From assembly GCA_038204465.1 (NCBI GenBank), contig JBBRCX010000002.1, positions 1 to 64,000 of the forward strand: a stretch of DNA of 64,000 nucleotides, in the 5' to 3' direction. Within the stretch, counting starts at the first letter, position 1, and each line of letters starts with the position of its first letter. Shown piece after piece: positions 18,013 to 27,266 of this stretch. This stretch comes from JBBRCX01 sp038204465. Lineage in GTDB: Bacteria; Planctomycetota; Phycisphaerae; Tepidisphaerales; Tepidisphaeraceae. Made by a program: the position numbers and the translations under genes. The notes beneath the pieces are model-generated. The model was not told where the DNA came from. It was given only the letters and a program-made list of their open reading frames with translations, and ran no database searches.

Positions 18013-18666
18013 TTATAGAAACCGGCGCGCCGAACTCCACAGCCCGGTAAGGCCAAAGGCAATCAAAGTCAGCCCGCCCGCCACGTCGGCGCCGAGGAGC
18101 CAGCCTTGCCGACGGTAGCGCCCCGCCCAGCTGAGGGCACAGGCGAAGAACAGGACCCAGCTGATCGTCCCGATGAAGACGCCGGCGCACAGCGACGGCA
18201 GGCGGCGAGGCGCGCCATCGGTGATCGAGCCCACTGTACCGGGGACTGCGACGAACCAGAAGAACAGCGTCATCGGATTCAGCAGCGTCATGAGCAGTCC
18301 TGTGAAGTAGGCGCCGGTGGCGCGGCGGGGACTCCGGGTGTCGGATTCGAGCGGATCGGATCGCCACCCGCGCATGGCGGCGCGAACGCAGTGGGCACCC
18401 AGGCATAGCAGAAAGACTGGGCCGGCAATGCGCATCGGCCAGAGGATCCAGGAAGGCGCGTGCGGACCGCCGACCGTGATGCTGCTTAGGATCGCATAAG
18501 CTACGTCGACGCTGACGGCGCCGCAGCCGAGAGCGAATCCGGCACCGAATCCATTGCGCAGGGTTCGGCGCGCGATCTCGACGTTGACCGGCCCGATGGG
18601 CGCGGCCGCTCCCAATCCGAGAAGAATCCCCTGCTGGAGGAGGCCGAGGTCCAAAGCGATTCCCAT
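18013..18666 (-). CDS. LysE/RhtB-family amino acid exporter
   Basis: 217 residues from ATG 18666 (18693 possible). Five or six membrane helices, with the family N-terminal motif GLGAAAPIGPVNVEIARRTLRNG and the central LLMTLLNPMTLFFW. Members export amino acids or small metabolites across the inner membrane. Its stop lies 21 bases before the TolC-like gene on the same strand, so the two may be cotranscribed, though they are not known to work together. Confidence 0.88.
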   Translation of the reverse strand: MGIALDLGLLQQGILLGLGAAAPIGPVNVEIARRTLRNGFGAGFALGCGAVSVDVAYAILSSITVGGPHAPSWILWPMRIAGPVFLLCLGAHCVRAAMRGWRSDPLESDTRSPRRATGAYFTGLLMTLLNPMTLFFWFVAVPGTVGSITDGAPRRLPSLCAGVFIGTISWVLFFACALSWAGRYRRQGWLLGADVAGGLTLIAFGLTGLWSSARRFL

Positions 18667-18772
18667 CCTTCCCCGTATGTTGTTCAGGTGCAACGGGCGA
18701 GGGTATCAACCGGCAAATCCAGCGTTTGCGGCGTCGGAATTCCGCACTTTCTGTCCGTTGGCTGGAGGACAC

Positions 18773-19201
18773 ATGGAGTGTTATAGTGCGCCAATGCCCC
18801 TTCCGGATGAGCCGACGAAGGCCAAGACCCTGCAAGAACTGGTCGACGACGTGGGTCTATACCCGCCCGAGGCCTTTGAGTTCGTCCAGCAGGGCCTGAG
18901 CTTTACGGTGCAGAAGATTCACGGCGAGGCCACGGATGCGAACGCCAGCCGCCACGTGTCAGGTCAGCACCTTTGCGAGGGGCTTCGGGAGTATGCCTTG
19001 ACGCACTGGGGCATGATGGCGCGGACGGTGCTGCGCCATTGGAACATCACATCGACGGCCGATTTTGGCCGGATCGTCTTCGCGCTGGTTGACGTGGGAC
19101 AAATGCAGCGGACGGAAGAGGACACCCTGGACGACTTTCGCAACGTCTACGATTTCCGGACCGCGTTCGAATCAGAATACCGGATCCAGACCACGTCCTG
19201 A
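18773..19201 (+). CDS. Minf_1886-type conserved protein of Planctomycetes/Verrucomicrobia
   Basis: 142 residues from ATG 18773 (GGAGGA just upstream) or 135 from ATG 18794. The pattern YPPEAFEFVQQGL, HVSGQHLCEGLREYAL, WGMMARTVLRHW, DFGRIVFALV and DDFRNVYDFRTAF matches a conserved hypothetical family restricted to the PVC superphylum. Function unknown; no catalytic residues are obvious. It is divergent from the LysE gene and followed 3 bases later by a small membrane protein, so the pair is probably cotranscribed. Confidence 0.82.
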   Translation: MECYSAPMPLPDEPTKAKTLQELVDDVGLYPPEAFEFVQQGLSFTVQKIHGEATDANASRHVSGQHLCEGLREYALTHWGMMARTVLRHWNITSTADFGRIVFALVDVGQMQRTEEDTLDDFRNVYDFRTAFESEYRIQTTS

Positions 19202-19204
19202 GCG

Positions 19205-19447
19205 ATGGGCAAATCCGTTACCCCCAAGAAGCAGAACCAACCAGCGCGCTTATCGTCTGCTGCGGTTGAGCAGGGACGAAAAAGCCTCTGTGCGCCGCTG
19301 CGCCCGCGGCGAAAGCTCCTTATCGCGATGTGGGTGGTCATGGCGACGTGGATGGCGTTTCTCCTGGTGCTGTACTTCAAGACCATCTATCCCGCGCGTC
19401 ATCCGCACACCGGGCAGACGACGCGGAGTGTGCGCCCGTTGGAATGA
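19205..19447 (+). CDS. Small single-span membrane protein
   Basis: 80 residues. A basic N-terminal tail of about 37 residues (many Lys/Arg) precedes one hydrophobic helix (LLIAMWVVMATWMAFLLVLYF, split here by no charged residue), then a short His/Arg-rich tail. Orientation by the positive-inside rule puts the N terminus in the cytoplasm. It starts 3 bases after the Minf_1886-type gene. No family recognised. Confidence 0.6.
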   Translation: MGKSVTPKKQNQPARLSSAAVEQGRKSLCAPLRPRRKLLIAMWVVMATWMAFLLVLYFKTIYPARHPHTGQTTRSVRPLE

Positions 19448-19518
19448 GTTGATGCGGGTTACTTCGCTGCGGTCCGGCGGCGCGGTTCCCGAACCGACGG
19501 CAAAGAAGACCAGGCTCG

Positions 19519-21192
19519 TTAATTGAAATCTTTGACGGAGGTAATCAGCAGTTCCTTGCGCACGGGCTCGACGGCCTGACCAAGCGCGGCGCGGTAGTCG
19601 ATCAGATAAGCCAGGCCGGCCAGCATCAGCTCACCCGTCGTAGCCCAGAGTCGAAGCAGGACGCTGAGGAACGCGAGGAAAGCGGTGAGTTCGCGGGGGT
19701 CGGCGAACTGGGCGCGAATGTGAGGCGGCAGGGCAAAGTGCATCGCGCCGATGAAGACGAACTCGCGCACGCCGAGCCCGCCGGGCGACCAGAATGCGAG
19801 AAAGCCGGCGCACCAGGCGAGTGAATATGCGCCCGCGACTACCCACCATTTCGCCAGCGGCAGGTGCAGCGCTTGGTGCGTGACCAGCCAGATTGCGAGG
19901 CTCTGCCAGAGGAGCCCCGCCACCGCCCAGACCAGCAGCGTGCTGAGCGCGCCGAATCGCATCCGATCGTCGATCGGAGGTTTGCCGAAGCGTCCGAGCG
20001 CATTGTTGGCAATCTTGTAGAGAATGCGCGGGTGAAGCAGGAGCAGAAGGAGTGGGATGAGGAAGGCGGCGGCGATCAACCAATTGCCCGCATCGCCCTG
20101 GACCTTGTGCCCGAGCCAGGCAAGCGAGCCGACGGCGACGAGTAGATTCGCGAGGAGGAAGATGACGAGCTCGAGGACCTGGCTTGTCGAGGAGACGCTC
20201 CCGCGAACGCCGTACGGCCGCACGAGATAGACCCGGCCGGCCACCTGCCAGATGACGCCGGGGATGTAGCGGGCAAGCTCCGACGTAGACCAGATACGCG
20301 TCGCGGCAGCGACGGGAAGCCGATATCCGAAACCGATGAGGATACGCCGCCAGGCCAGCGCGCGGCACGCGAACAGGAACAGCGCGAACATCGCAGAGGC
20401 CAATAGGAACTGCAGCCAGTTGGTCTCGGCGATGCGGCCTTTCACTGCCTCCCAGTGCGTCACGATCGGCTTGAGGATCCATGCGAGAATAGCAGCGGTG
20501 ACGCCGAGACCGACCACACGCCGCATCCATGGCGCAATCGACGACCAGACGGTCCAGAAGCGGCGGCCGTAGGAGGGGTCGATCTCCAGGATTTCAGTGT
20601 CGGGGTCGCGCGTGACATCCTCTGTGCCGACATGCCGGCGACGGCGGCGCGGTGGGAGCAGGTCGATGCCGCGATGCCGCAGCCAGGGACGGATTCGGCG
20701 GCGTATTCGCGCGACGAAGTGCAGCACCTTATTGAGCATGAAGTCGGAGCGCAGCCCGAGGCCGAACGTGATCGGCGCCGCCAGTAGGTAAAGAACGGCC
20801 AGCAGCGTCCCGTGGTGCCGGATGCCCCAGGGCATCTTGATGGCCCACAGGTAGCCGAGAATGCCGGCCGGCACGAACAGTGCCGCCAACGCGACGCCGC
20901 GTCGGAAGGCAAGGCTCTCCCGCCGGATCGGCTTGCCCTTCAGCACTCGAGCTGTGAAGTGACGCTTGCCCGGCAGCGTGATGAGCGCGAAGCCGATGAG
21001 GAACAGCGGCAGCCCGCCTGGGCCGGGAAGCGCGAAACCGATCGGTCCGGAGACGAGGATCAGCAACCATCCGATGAGGTTCCTCAGGATAAACCAGGTC
21101 CAGGTTGCAACGGCAGATGGCCGGCGCGGTCGGACGCGGCGGGTGGAGGGGCCCGGCGGAAGGTCGGGTTGAATCTGTCCGTGAAACCGCAT
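19519..21192 (-). CDS. PGPGW transmembrane domain fused to lysylphosphatidylglycerol synthase-like/YbhN membrane protein
   Basis: 557 residues from ATG 21192, or 572 from ATG 21237. The N-terminal part (about residues 30-150) has the signature of putative PGPGW transmembrane proteins (GFALPGPGGLPLFLIG) plus more helices. The C-terminal 300 residues have eight or so helices in the pattern of the LPG synthetase TM region / UPF0104 flippase-like family (STSELARYIPGVIWQVAGRV, AWCAGFLAFWSPGGLGVREFVF). The latter family flips or transfers lipids or lipid-linked groups. The fusion is unusual in my experience. No soluble aminoacyl-transferase domain is present. Confidence 0.8.
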   Translation of the reverse strand: MRFHGQIQPDLPPGPSTRRVRPRRPSAVATWTWFILRNLIGWLLILVSGPIGFALPGPGGLPLFLIGFALITLPGKRHFTARVLKGKPIRRESLAFRRGVALAALFVPAGILGYLWAIKMPWGIRHHGTLLAVLYLLAAPITFGLGLRSDFMLNKVLHFVARIRRRIRPWLRHRGIDLLPPRRRRRHVGTEDVTRDPDTEILEIDPSYGRRFWTVWSSIAPWMRRVVGLGVTAAILAWILKPIVTHWEAVKGRIAETNWLQFLLASAMFALFLFACRALAWRRILIGFGYRLPVAAATRIWSTSELARYIPGVIWQVAGRVYLVRPYGVRGSVSSTSQVLELVIFLLANLLVAVGSLAWLGHKVQGDAGNWLIAAAFLIPLLLLLLHPRILYKIANNALGRFGKPPIDDRMRFGALSTLLVWAVAGLLWQSLAIWLVTHQALHLPLAKWWVVAGAYSLAWCAGFLAFWSPGGLGVREFVFIGAMHFALPPHIRAQFADPRELTAFLAFLSVLLRLWATTGELMLAGLAYLIDYRAALGQAVEPVRKELLITSVKDFN

Positions 21193-21332
21193 GTCATCAA
21201 CGACGCTGCCCCTTCCGCCGCTCCCGGATTGTAACATCGAAGAATCACGACGGAAGTTAGCAGGCGCGCGAGACTTTATAAGGACGTGCTAGTGGAGTTC
21301 TTCCGCAACGCCCGAACTGTTACATTAATCGT

Positions 21333-21893
21333 ATGCAGCGCGATATCGACCGGGTCTTGATCTCGCAGCGCGATATCGCCGAGCGGGTGGCCGAACTGGC
21401 GCGGGAGATCACCGCCGATCACTCTTTATTGGGTTCTTCCGATGAGCAAATCACGATTGTGCCGGTGCTGACCGGCGCGATGATCTTTTGCGCTGACCTG
21501 ATCCGCCAGGTGCCGATCGCGATGCGCATCGGACTTCTGACGGTCGGCAGCTATCCCGGCGCGAAAGTCTCGAGCCAGGGCGCGCAGGTGCTCGCGCAGC
21601 AGCTGGGGGAAGTGCGCGGGCGCGACGTCCTGCTGGTGGACGATGTATTGGACAGCGGCGGAACCGTGCGGCTTGTCAGTTCGCTGCTGCGCCAGCTGGG
21701 CGCGCGCCGGGTGCGCACGTGTGTCCTGCTGCGCAAGAACAGGGCAAGTGCCTCAGATCTGCATGTGGACTACGTCGGCTTCGAGATTCCGGATGAATTT
21801 GTGGTGGGTTACGGTCTTGATTTCAACAATTATTATCGAAATCTGCCCGACATTGTTACCCTAAAGCCGGAAGTGCTGGAACGTGCGACTTGA
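21333..21893 (+). CDS. hpt: Hypoxanthine phosphoribosyltransferase
   Basis: 186 residues, normal family length. Purine salvage: hypoxanthine or guanine plus PRPP gives IMP or GMP. The PRPP-binding motif VLLVDDVLDSGGT is at about residues 101-113; the flexible-loop segment is VGSYPGAKVSSQG and the C-terminal VGFEIPDEFVVGYGLDFNNYYRNLP is characteristic of Hpt. It is divergent from the PGPGW fusion gene and followed by a PH-like membrane protein. Confidence 0.94.
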   Translation: MQRDIDRVLISQRDIAERVAELAREITADHSLLGSSDEQITIVPVLTGAMIFCADLIRQVPIAMRIGLLTVGSYPGAKVSSQGAQVLAQQLGEVRGRDVLLVDDVLDSGGTVRLVSSLLRQLGARRVRTCVLLRKNRASASDLHVDYVGFEIPDEFVVGYGLDFNNYYRNLPDIVTLKPEVLERAT

Positions 21894-22051
21894 ACTTCGC
21901 TCCTTATCATCCTGTCGTTCGGCGGCGCCCGAAAGAGGTCGGAGGCCGCAGCACGCGCCTGGGATCGTGCCGCACGCTCATTGGTCATCCCAGTGAGGGC
22001 GGCGCGGCGGCAGCGCCGGTGCGCAGCCGCGCGGAGACGTCATTGGCGGCG

Positions 22052-22552
22052 ATGCTCACAAGGCACGTCCTGCGCGACGGGGAACTGGTCCTGTTGATCC
22101 TGAAGCCCTCGTTGTGGTACGTCGTCCTCAGCTCGTTGCGATTTGCGGCGGTGGTGCTCATCCTGCTGATCGGCGCCAAGCTCTGGCTGCCGCGGCATAC
22201 GTTTCACACGGTGGAGACCGGCGTCTTCCTGATCGCTGGCCGGGTGATGTGGGCGGTGCTGCAGTGGATGGGGCGGCTCTATGTGCTGACCGATCTGCGT
22301 ATCGTGCGTCTGTCCGGTGTGTTCAACGCCGATATCTTCGACTGTCCGCTGCGCAAGGTGGCGCAGGTCCGGCTCAATTCCACGTTCCGCGAGAAGCTGC
22401 TGCACCTTGGCTCCATCGAGATCGTGCCGACCGATGAAACGTGCCATCCGGGCGACTGGCGAACCATCAAACGGCCCCTTGCGGTACTCGAGACGGTAGA
22501 GGCGACGATCGCGCGGGCGAAGCAGGGCGGTCCCCCATGTCATCGGCAGTAG
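22052..22552 (+). CDS. Membrane protein with bacterial PH (bPH2/YdbS-like) domain
   Basis: 166 residues from ATG 22052. The frame is open back to 21890, but the extra 54 residues are compositionally like intergenic DNA. Two hydrophobic helices (about residues 20-75) are followed by LYVLTDLRIVRLSGVFNADIFDCPLRKVAQVRLN, the standard bPH2 signature where a PH-like domain follows paired helices, and a C-terminal segment LGSIEIVPTDE. Function in this family is largely unknown. The 3' end overlaps the next gene by 16 bases. Confidence 0.75.
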   Translation: MLTRHVLRDGELVLLILKPSLWYVVLSSLRFAAVVLILLIGAKLWLPRHTFHTVETGVFLIAGRVMWAVLQWMGRLYVLTDLRIVRLSGVFNADIFDCPLRKVAQVRLNSTFREKLLHLGSIEIVPTDETCHPGDWRTIKRPLAVLETVEATIARAKQGGPPCHRQ

Positions 22553-23400
22553 GCGATGGCGAGTCGGACAGGGCGGCCGATTTGGCCCAGCGCCCCCGCG
22601 GACGCGCTAACATCGCGATCTCGCCGATTATTTGGGAAGTCAGTCCCATGCTAGCGCTGCAGGATGGCGAAGATCTCGTTCGCACTGCAACCAGCGCCGG
22701 CGCCGACGCGTTCTACTTCCCCGCGGCCATGGAGCTCGTAATCCTGCGGCAGTGGGGCGCCCTGTTGGAGAAGTGGAATCCGCAGAAGCCAGGGAGCTGC
22801 CGACTCATCCTGGGCGTCAGTGTGCATGACTTGGAAGCGCGTAAGGCGCAATCGGCGCGCGAGCGGGTGACCGCCACTGGCGCCCATCCGGTTGACGCGA
22901 TGATGTTGGAGGCCGCTTCACTGGGGGAGTTGAAAGCTGGTCGCGCATTTCAGCGGCTCTCGAAGCTACGGCAACAAGGCTCGGTGCGCGACCTTTTTCT
23001 GGGTGCCGGGGAGATCGCCGAAGCGCAGTGGATGATTGAGAATACTCCGGCGCATGCAGTAATGCTTCCCTTTGGATTGGCGGATCAGACGGCTGCGTTC
23101 ACGGCGCTCGGCACAGCGATGGAACTGGGGACAGCGGTGCTGGCGCGGCGGCCCACGGTAGCGCGTTGGAGCGGTGCAGAGGTTGACGACGCCCGGGATG
23201 TTTCATTTCGCATTGCTACGCGCACAGTGACGGCGCTCGTCGAATCGCTGCCGGCATCCGTCGCGAGCTTGAATCATCTGCTCGGCTTCTGTCGCTCCAT
23301 GCCGGAGCAGGAGCGGTTGGAGTGGTGGTCAAGATTTAAGGCAGAAGTTCCTCCACCGCCAAAAGCGCGCAGCGGCCACCCGCCGGAATTTGCGTCCTGA
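22537..23400 (+). CDS. Hypothetical protein, possibly a remote aldo/keto reductase-like TIM barrel
   Basis: 287 residues from ATG 22537, which overlaps the PH-like gene; ATG 22648 is an alternative. The central part (VRDLFLGAGEIAEAQWMIENTPAHAVMLPFGLADQ then AMELGTAVLARRPT) follows the strand-helix rhythm of the second half of aldo/keto reductases, where a protein decides which pseudo-residues are allowed. The AKR catalytic Asp-Tyr-Lys-His tetrad is not visible, so if related it is probably not a reductase. The N-terminal 30 residues are of doubtful reality. Confidence 0.6.
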   Translation: MSSAVGDGESDRAADLAQRPRGRANIAISPIIWEVSPMLALQDGEDLVRTATSAGADAFYFPAAMELVILRQWGALLEKWNPQKPGSCRLILGVSVHDLEARKAQSARERVTATGAHPVDAMMLEAASLGELKAGRAFQRLSKLRQQGSVRDLFLGAGEIAEAQWMIENTPAHAVMLPFGLADQTAAFTALGTAMELGTAVLARRPTVARWSGAEVDDARDVSFRIATRTVTALVESLPASVASLNHLLGFCRSMPEQERLEWWSRFKAEVPPPPKARSGHPPEFAS

Positions 23401-23446
23401 TTTTCAAATCTGAGTTCGAAAATCTTGGGATCTCAGTTGGAGTGTT

Positions 23447-24214
23447 TTATGGCGCGTCTTCGCGCAGCTCGGTGGTAAGCAGCCGGCAGAGCTGCCGTGC
23501 ACTATCGAGGCGGCGCTGGGCGATGAGCCGGACCGGCTCAAAATGGAAGCCGTCCTTCAGCCGCGCTTCCCAGTAGCCGTAAAGCTCCCGCTTTTCGCAG
23601 CCATCGGCGAGCTGCGCGAGCCCTTCCCCCTGGCGGGCGAGCTGCATCGCCTGCAGTATCAGGCCGATCGTCCCAAAGTCGTCGAGATTGACCGCGTCGG
23701 CCAGCAACTTCGCTTCGTCGAGCATTGGGGAGCGATGGGGCATTTCCTGCAGGAGACGAATGGTTCGATCGAGCAACTCCTCCTCCACTTCGGTGCCCAG
23801 GACGCCCACGAGAAGTTCCGCGGCCTCTTCGGCACGGTCTCGGAGCGTGGCTCGCGCAGGCCTGCCCTTGGTGGTGGTCTTCGCGCGGCGCAGTGGCATT
23901 TGCAGCGCGAAGCACGCCAACTCCAGCGCATCGAGCAGCTCTGGTCCGGCGACGAGCAGGTGCATCGAAAGAAACGTCGCGATACGCCGCCACAGCCGAA
24001 TCGCGTCATCGAGCAGGCGCGGACCGTGGGTGCCCTGGTCGTCGACGACGCCGAGCGCCTGTTCCAAACGTGCTCGCAACTTTGCATCCAGGGGCATTTC
24101 GCGTCCGTGCGGAGCAGCGACGGTGTGCTGGATGGAGCGTCGCCCCGACCCAACAGGGCCACGCGTCTGGTCTCTAGTCTGAGGTTCCCCACCGGTCTTC
24201 ACCCACGATAGCAA
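23447..24214 (-). CDS. Conserved-looking hypothetical helical protein
   Basis: 255 residues from 24214, or 216 from the Met at 24097, where sequence quality improves (MPLDAKLRARLEQAL). It is rich in Leu, Ala, Glu and Arg, predicted mostly helical, with repeated LLDDAIRLW, LLDALELACFAL and LLDRTIRLLQEM-like amphipathic segments. No signal peptide, no membrane helix and no catalytic motif. Not recognised. It is divergent from the isomerase-like gene at 24283, the two starts being under 70 bases apart if the longer form is right. Confidence 0.6.
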   Translation of the reverse strand: MLSWVKTGGEPQTRDQTRGPVGSGRRSIQHTVAAPHGREMPLDAKLRARLEQALGVVDDQGTHGPRLLDDAIRLWRRIATFLSMHLLVAGPELLDALELACFALQMPLRRAKTTTKGRPARATLRDRAEEAAELLVGVLGTEVEEELLDRTIRLLQEMPHRSPMLDEAKLLADAVNLDDFGTIGLILQAMQLARQGEGLAQLADGCEKRELYGYWEARLKDGFHFEPVRLIAQRRLDSARQLCRLLTTELREDAP

Positions 24215-24282
24215 CTCCGCGCTTTCCCCGACGCGCGGGCACCAGTATCATCAAAATTCATCGGTTTGGGAAAGGGATTTTC

Positions 24283-25113
24283 ATGTACGTTTGTTTGAAT
24301 CGCGGCACGACAGGCGGCTCGCTGCCATTCGAGCAGTTTGTCCAGCTTGCCGCCGATGCGGGCTTTGATGGTGTCGATGTCGAGCTCGACTGGACGCTGG
24401 CGAAGGGTGCCGCGGCGCTGGATGATCTGTTCCGCTCGAAGAAGCTGCGCTTCGGCGGGTGGGGGCCCGGCGTCGATCACCGAACCGAGCCATCAAAGCG
24501 GCGCGAGGGTCTGGAGAAGCTAGGTCAGCACGCGAAGATTGCACGCGAGTTGAGCATCGATTCTTGCGCCACGTGGATCATGCCTTCCTCCGATTTACCT
24601 TTTATGCAAACGTGGAGGCAGACGGTCGAGGGACTTCGGCCGGTCGCGAAAGTCCTCACGGATCACGGGCTCCGGTTCGGGTTGGAGTTTGTGGGGCCGT
24701 ACCATCTTCGACGAATGTTCAAGCACGAATTCATCTATTCGCCGGGCTTGATGCTCGAGCTGGCGGCCGAAATTGGCCCGAATTGCGGGCTCCTGGTCGA
24801 TTCCTTCCATTGCTTCAACGCAGGGATGTCGTCGAAACATCTGTCCGAGCTCACGGGCGACAAGATCGTGTTGTGTCATTTAAATGACGCGCCAAAGGTT
24901 CCTCTGCCGGAACAGAACGATCAAAACCGGTTGCTGCCGGGCGAGGGCGTGATCGACCTCCCCGCATTCCTCGCGGCATTGAAGACCGCCGGGTATATGG
25001 GCCCGATCTCGTTGGAGACCTTCAATGCGGTCAAAGATCTTCCGCCCTCGGAAGCGGCGAAGCGCGCATGGGCTGCCACCAGGAAGGTGTTGACTGCGAG
25101 CGGGGTCGCATGA
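24283..25113 (+). CDS. Sugar phosphate isomerase/epimerase family TIM barrel
   Basis: 276 residues. AP-endonuclease-2/xylose-isomerase-like barrel with the four metal ligands in expected places: Glu in RFGLEFVGP, Asp in LLVDSFHCF, His/Asp in VLCHLNDAP and Glu in ISLETFN. Members include IolE/IolI inosose enzymes and hydroxypyruvate isomerase. It could link to the sugar oxidoreductases of the 1.5-13 kb cluster but is not adjacent to them. No signal peptide. Confidence 0.88.
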   Translation: MYVCLNRGTTGGSLPFEQFVQLAADAGFDGVDVELDWTLAKGAAALDDLFRSKKLRFGGWGPGVDHRTEPSKRREGLEKLGQHAKIARELSIDSCATWIMPSSDLPFMQTWRQTVEGLRPVAKVLTDHGLRFGLEFVGPYHLRRMFKHEFIYSPGLMLELAAEIGPNCGLLVDSFHCFNAGMSSKHLSELTGDKIVLCHLNDAPKVPLPEQNDQNRLLPGEGVIDLPAFLAALKTAGYMGPISLETFNAVKDLPPSEAAKRAWAATRKVLTASGVA

Positions 25114-25207
25114 AGCAGGACACTATTCATCTGCTGGCGATTCTGCGGATGCCTGTTATTGCCGGCTGCGCGCGGCCGCGCGAAGGTCCGCAGGCGCCGC
25201 GGCCGAC

Positions 25208-26503
25208 CTAGCGGATCAGCGTCGCGTTGCGGTCAGCGCCGACGCTGAGGATCTTAATCGGAGCGCCGACCAGTTTCTCCAGCGTCTTCACGTATTGCTG
25301 CGCTTCCCGGGGAAGCTCTTCGAAGCGCCGGCAGCCGCTGATGTTCCCATTCCAGCCCGGCAGAGTCTCATAGATTGGCTCGACCTCCGCGAGCACGTCC
25401 ATGTCGGCACGGAAGTAATCGAGGCGGCGGCCCTGGTAACGATAACCGGTGCAGACCTGTACGTGGTCGAGGCCGGAAAGCACGTCGAGCAACGTCAGCG
25501 CAATTTGCGTAACCCCGCAAAGGTCGACCGAGTATTTGACCGCCAGCGCGTCGAACCATCCACAACGGCGCGGGCGGCGGGTGGTCGTGCCATATTCGTT
25601 GCCGCGCTCGCGGATGTATTCGCCTATGTTGTTCGCCTGCTCGGTGGGGAAGGGTCCGCCGCCCACGCGCGTGGAATAAGCTTTCATGATCCCCACGAAG
25701 TTCTGCACGGTCTGTGGGGGGACCCCCGCGCCGGTATAGAGGCCCAGCGCCGAGCAGTTGGAGCTGGTCACATACGGGTACGTGCCGTGGTCGACATCCA
25801 GAAGAACCGCATGCGCCCCTTCGAAGACAATGCGCTTGCCCGCGCGGAAATATTCAATGAGCAGGTGCCCCACGTCATCCACGAACGGGGCCATTCGCCG
25901 CCCGTAATCGCGATACTCCTCAAAGACCGCCTTCCATTCCACGGGCGGCGCGTCATAGAGCACCTTCAAAACCTTGTTGCGCTCCGTGACAATATTGGCG
26001 ATGCGCTGCTTGAGCTTTTCCTCATGCATCAGGTCGGCGACGCGCACCGCCGTGACGCGCTGCATCTTGTCTGAGTACGCCGGGCCGATGCCGCGCCGCG
26101 TCGTTCCAATTCCGCCGCCCTCGCTGCTGCTCTCCCGCGCCGCGTCCTCCTGAACGTGATACGGCATCACCAGGTGTGCCTTGTAACTGATCTTCAGCGT
26201 CTCGGGGCTGATCACGAATCCCTTGCCGAGGAACTCGTCGATCTCGCGGAACAGCGCGGCCGGATCGAGCACCACGCCGTTCCCGATGATGTTCATCACC
26301 CCGGGGCGGAAGATGCCGACGGGGAGCAGGTGCGTCGAGTGTTTGCTGCCGTTCACGACGACGGTGTGGCCGGCGTTGGCGCCGCCGCAGTACCGCACGA
26401 CGACGTCGGCATTTTCCGTCAGGAAGTCGACGATCTTTCCCTTGCCCTCGTCACCCCATTGCAGACCGACGACGCACGAGTTGCCTTGCAGGAACGGGGT
26501 CAC
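25208..26503 (-). CDS. purA: Adenylosuccinate synthetase
   Basis: 431 residues from a GTG at 26503, chosen because it places the universally conserved VVGLQWGDEGKGK near the N terminus; the frame runs on to 26617 without homology. It joins IMP and aspartate with GTP in AMP synthesis. Other motifs: GGANAGHTVV, GTTRRGIGPAYSDK, FEGAHAVLLDVDHGTYPYVTSS, and GNEYGTTTRRPRRCGW in the aspartate loop. Length is normal. It stands alone on its strand. Confidence 0.95.
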   Translation of the reverse strand: MTPFLQGNSCVVGLQWGDEGKGKIVDFLTENADVVVRYCGGANAGHTVVVNGSKHSTHLLPVGIFRPGVMNIIGNGVVLDPAALFREIDEFLGKGFVISPETLKISYKAHLVMPYHVQEDAARESSSEGGGIGTTRRGIGPAYSDKMQRVTAVRVADLMHEEKLKQRIANIVTERNKVLKVLYDAPPVEWKAVFEEYRDYGRRMAPFVDDVGHLLIEYFRAGKRIVFEGAHAVLLDVDHGTYPYVTSSNCSALGLYTGAGVPPQTVQNFVGIMKAYSTRVGGGPFPTEQANNIGEYIRERGNEYGTTTRRPRRCGWFDALAVKYSVDLCGVTQIALTLLDVLSGLDHVQVCTGYRYQGRRLDYFRADMDVLAEVEPIYETLPGWNGNISGCRRFEELPREAQQYVKTLEKLVGAPIKILSVGADRNATLIR

Positions 26504-26888
26504 AGCCGGTTTACCTTTCAGGTTCGAATCGAGGCTCAGAGCGGCGCGGTGGCGGCCGGAGGAGCGAAAGTAAGAGTCGGGCCTGAGGGTGTCAAGCAAC
26601 GCCAGCGATCTCCGCAACGCCCGCTCGGTTGACCATTTCAGCTTTGCGCTGCGGCGGTTATGGCGCGCTGAAGTACGCCGTTTTTCCAGCGAGCGGCCTC
26701 AACCCCGCCGCGGATCCAACGAAGGTCGGCGGCCAGACCTGTCGACTTTTCATGTTCGCGGCAAACTTTGACGATGTCTTCTATCGTCTCATTCGCACCG
26801 GCCGAGGCTCGGCCGGAAACAGGATCGCGCGACGGCAAGGAAGCCGTGCCTTCGGTCCCTGCGGCAAAGACAGATCAGGTGGTCACCC
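26504..26888. other. Gene-free stretch between purA and a small hypothetical gene
   Basis: About 385 bases. It must contain the purA promoter on the minus strand and that of the gene at 26889 on the plus strand. Overlapping frames of 60-95 codons on both strands read as low-quality shadows. I see no repeat or strong hairpin. Confidence 0.4.
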
Positions 26889-27173
26889 ATGTCCCGCAAT
26901 CCGATTCTCGACCTTCCTCTGAACGTGGTGATGCGGAGCGAGATTGCCCTGCCGCTGCAGCACGTCCTCAAGCTCTACACGGTCGGCAGCCTGCTCAAGG
27001 CCTGGCGCAGTCCGAAGAACCACCGCAGCATCGAACAGGTCTTTGACTCCGCCCAGCAGGCCCGGCACGCGATCGCAGTCCTGGCGGCCTGGCTTGGTGT
27101 TCAAACCGCCGCCGCGCCGAATCCGGTTCCGGCCTGGTGGGCGCGTGATGAGCACGTCGCGCTGAACGCTTGA
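26889..27173 (+). CDS. Small hypothetical protein
   Basis: 94 residues. ATG 26889 is preceded by an AGGTGG ribosome binding site. Sequence is amphipathic and helical-looking (IALPLQHVLKLYTVGSLLKAWRSPKNHRSIEQVF) with a Trp-rich C-terminal part. No signal peptide or known motif. Convergent with the IspD-like gene at 27267. Confidence 0.5.
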   Translation: MSRNPILDLPLNVVMRSEIALPLQHVLKLYTVGSLLKAWRSPKNHRSIEQVFDSAQQARHAIAVLAAWLGVQTAAAPNPVPAWWARDEHVALNA

Positions 27174-27266
27174 GCCATACCCTGGTGTGCTGCCTGCCCG
27201 GGTTTCCTTCTGAACTTCACAGAGTCGAGTACGCCGCAGCTCTCGCGGCGCTTCCACGTTCCCCTC

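Noticed and set aside
26768..27046. 92-codon frame overlapping the small gene at 26889
   Set aside because: Its second half is a frame-shifted copy of the better-supported 26889-27173 frame, which has the ribosome binding site.
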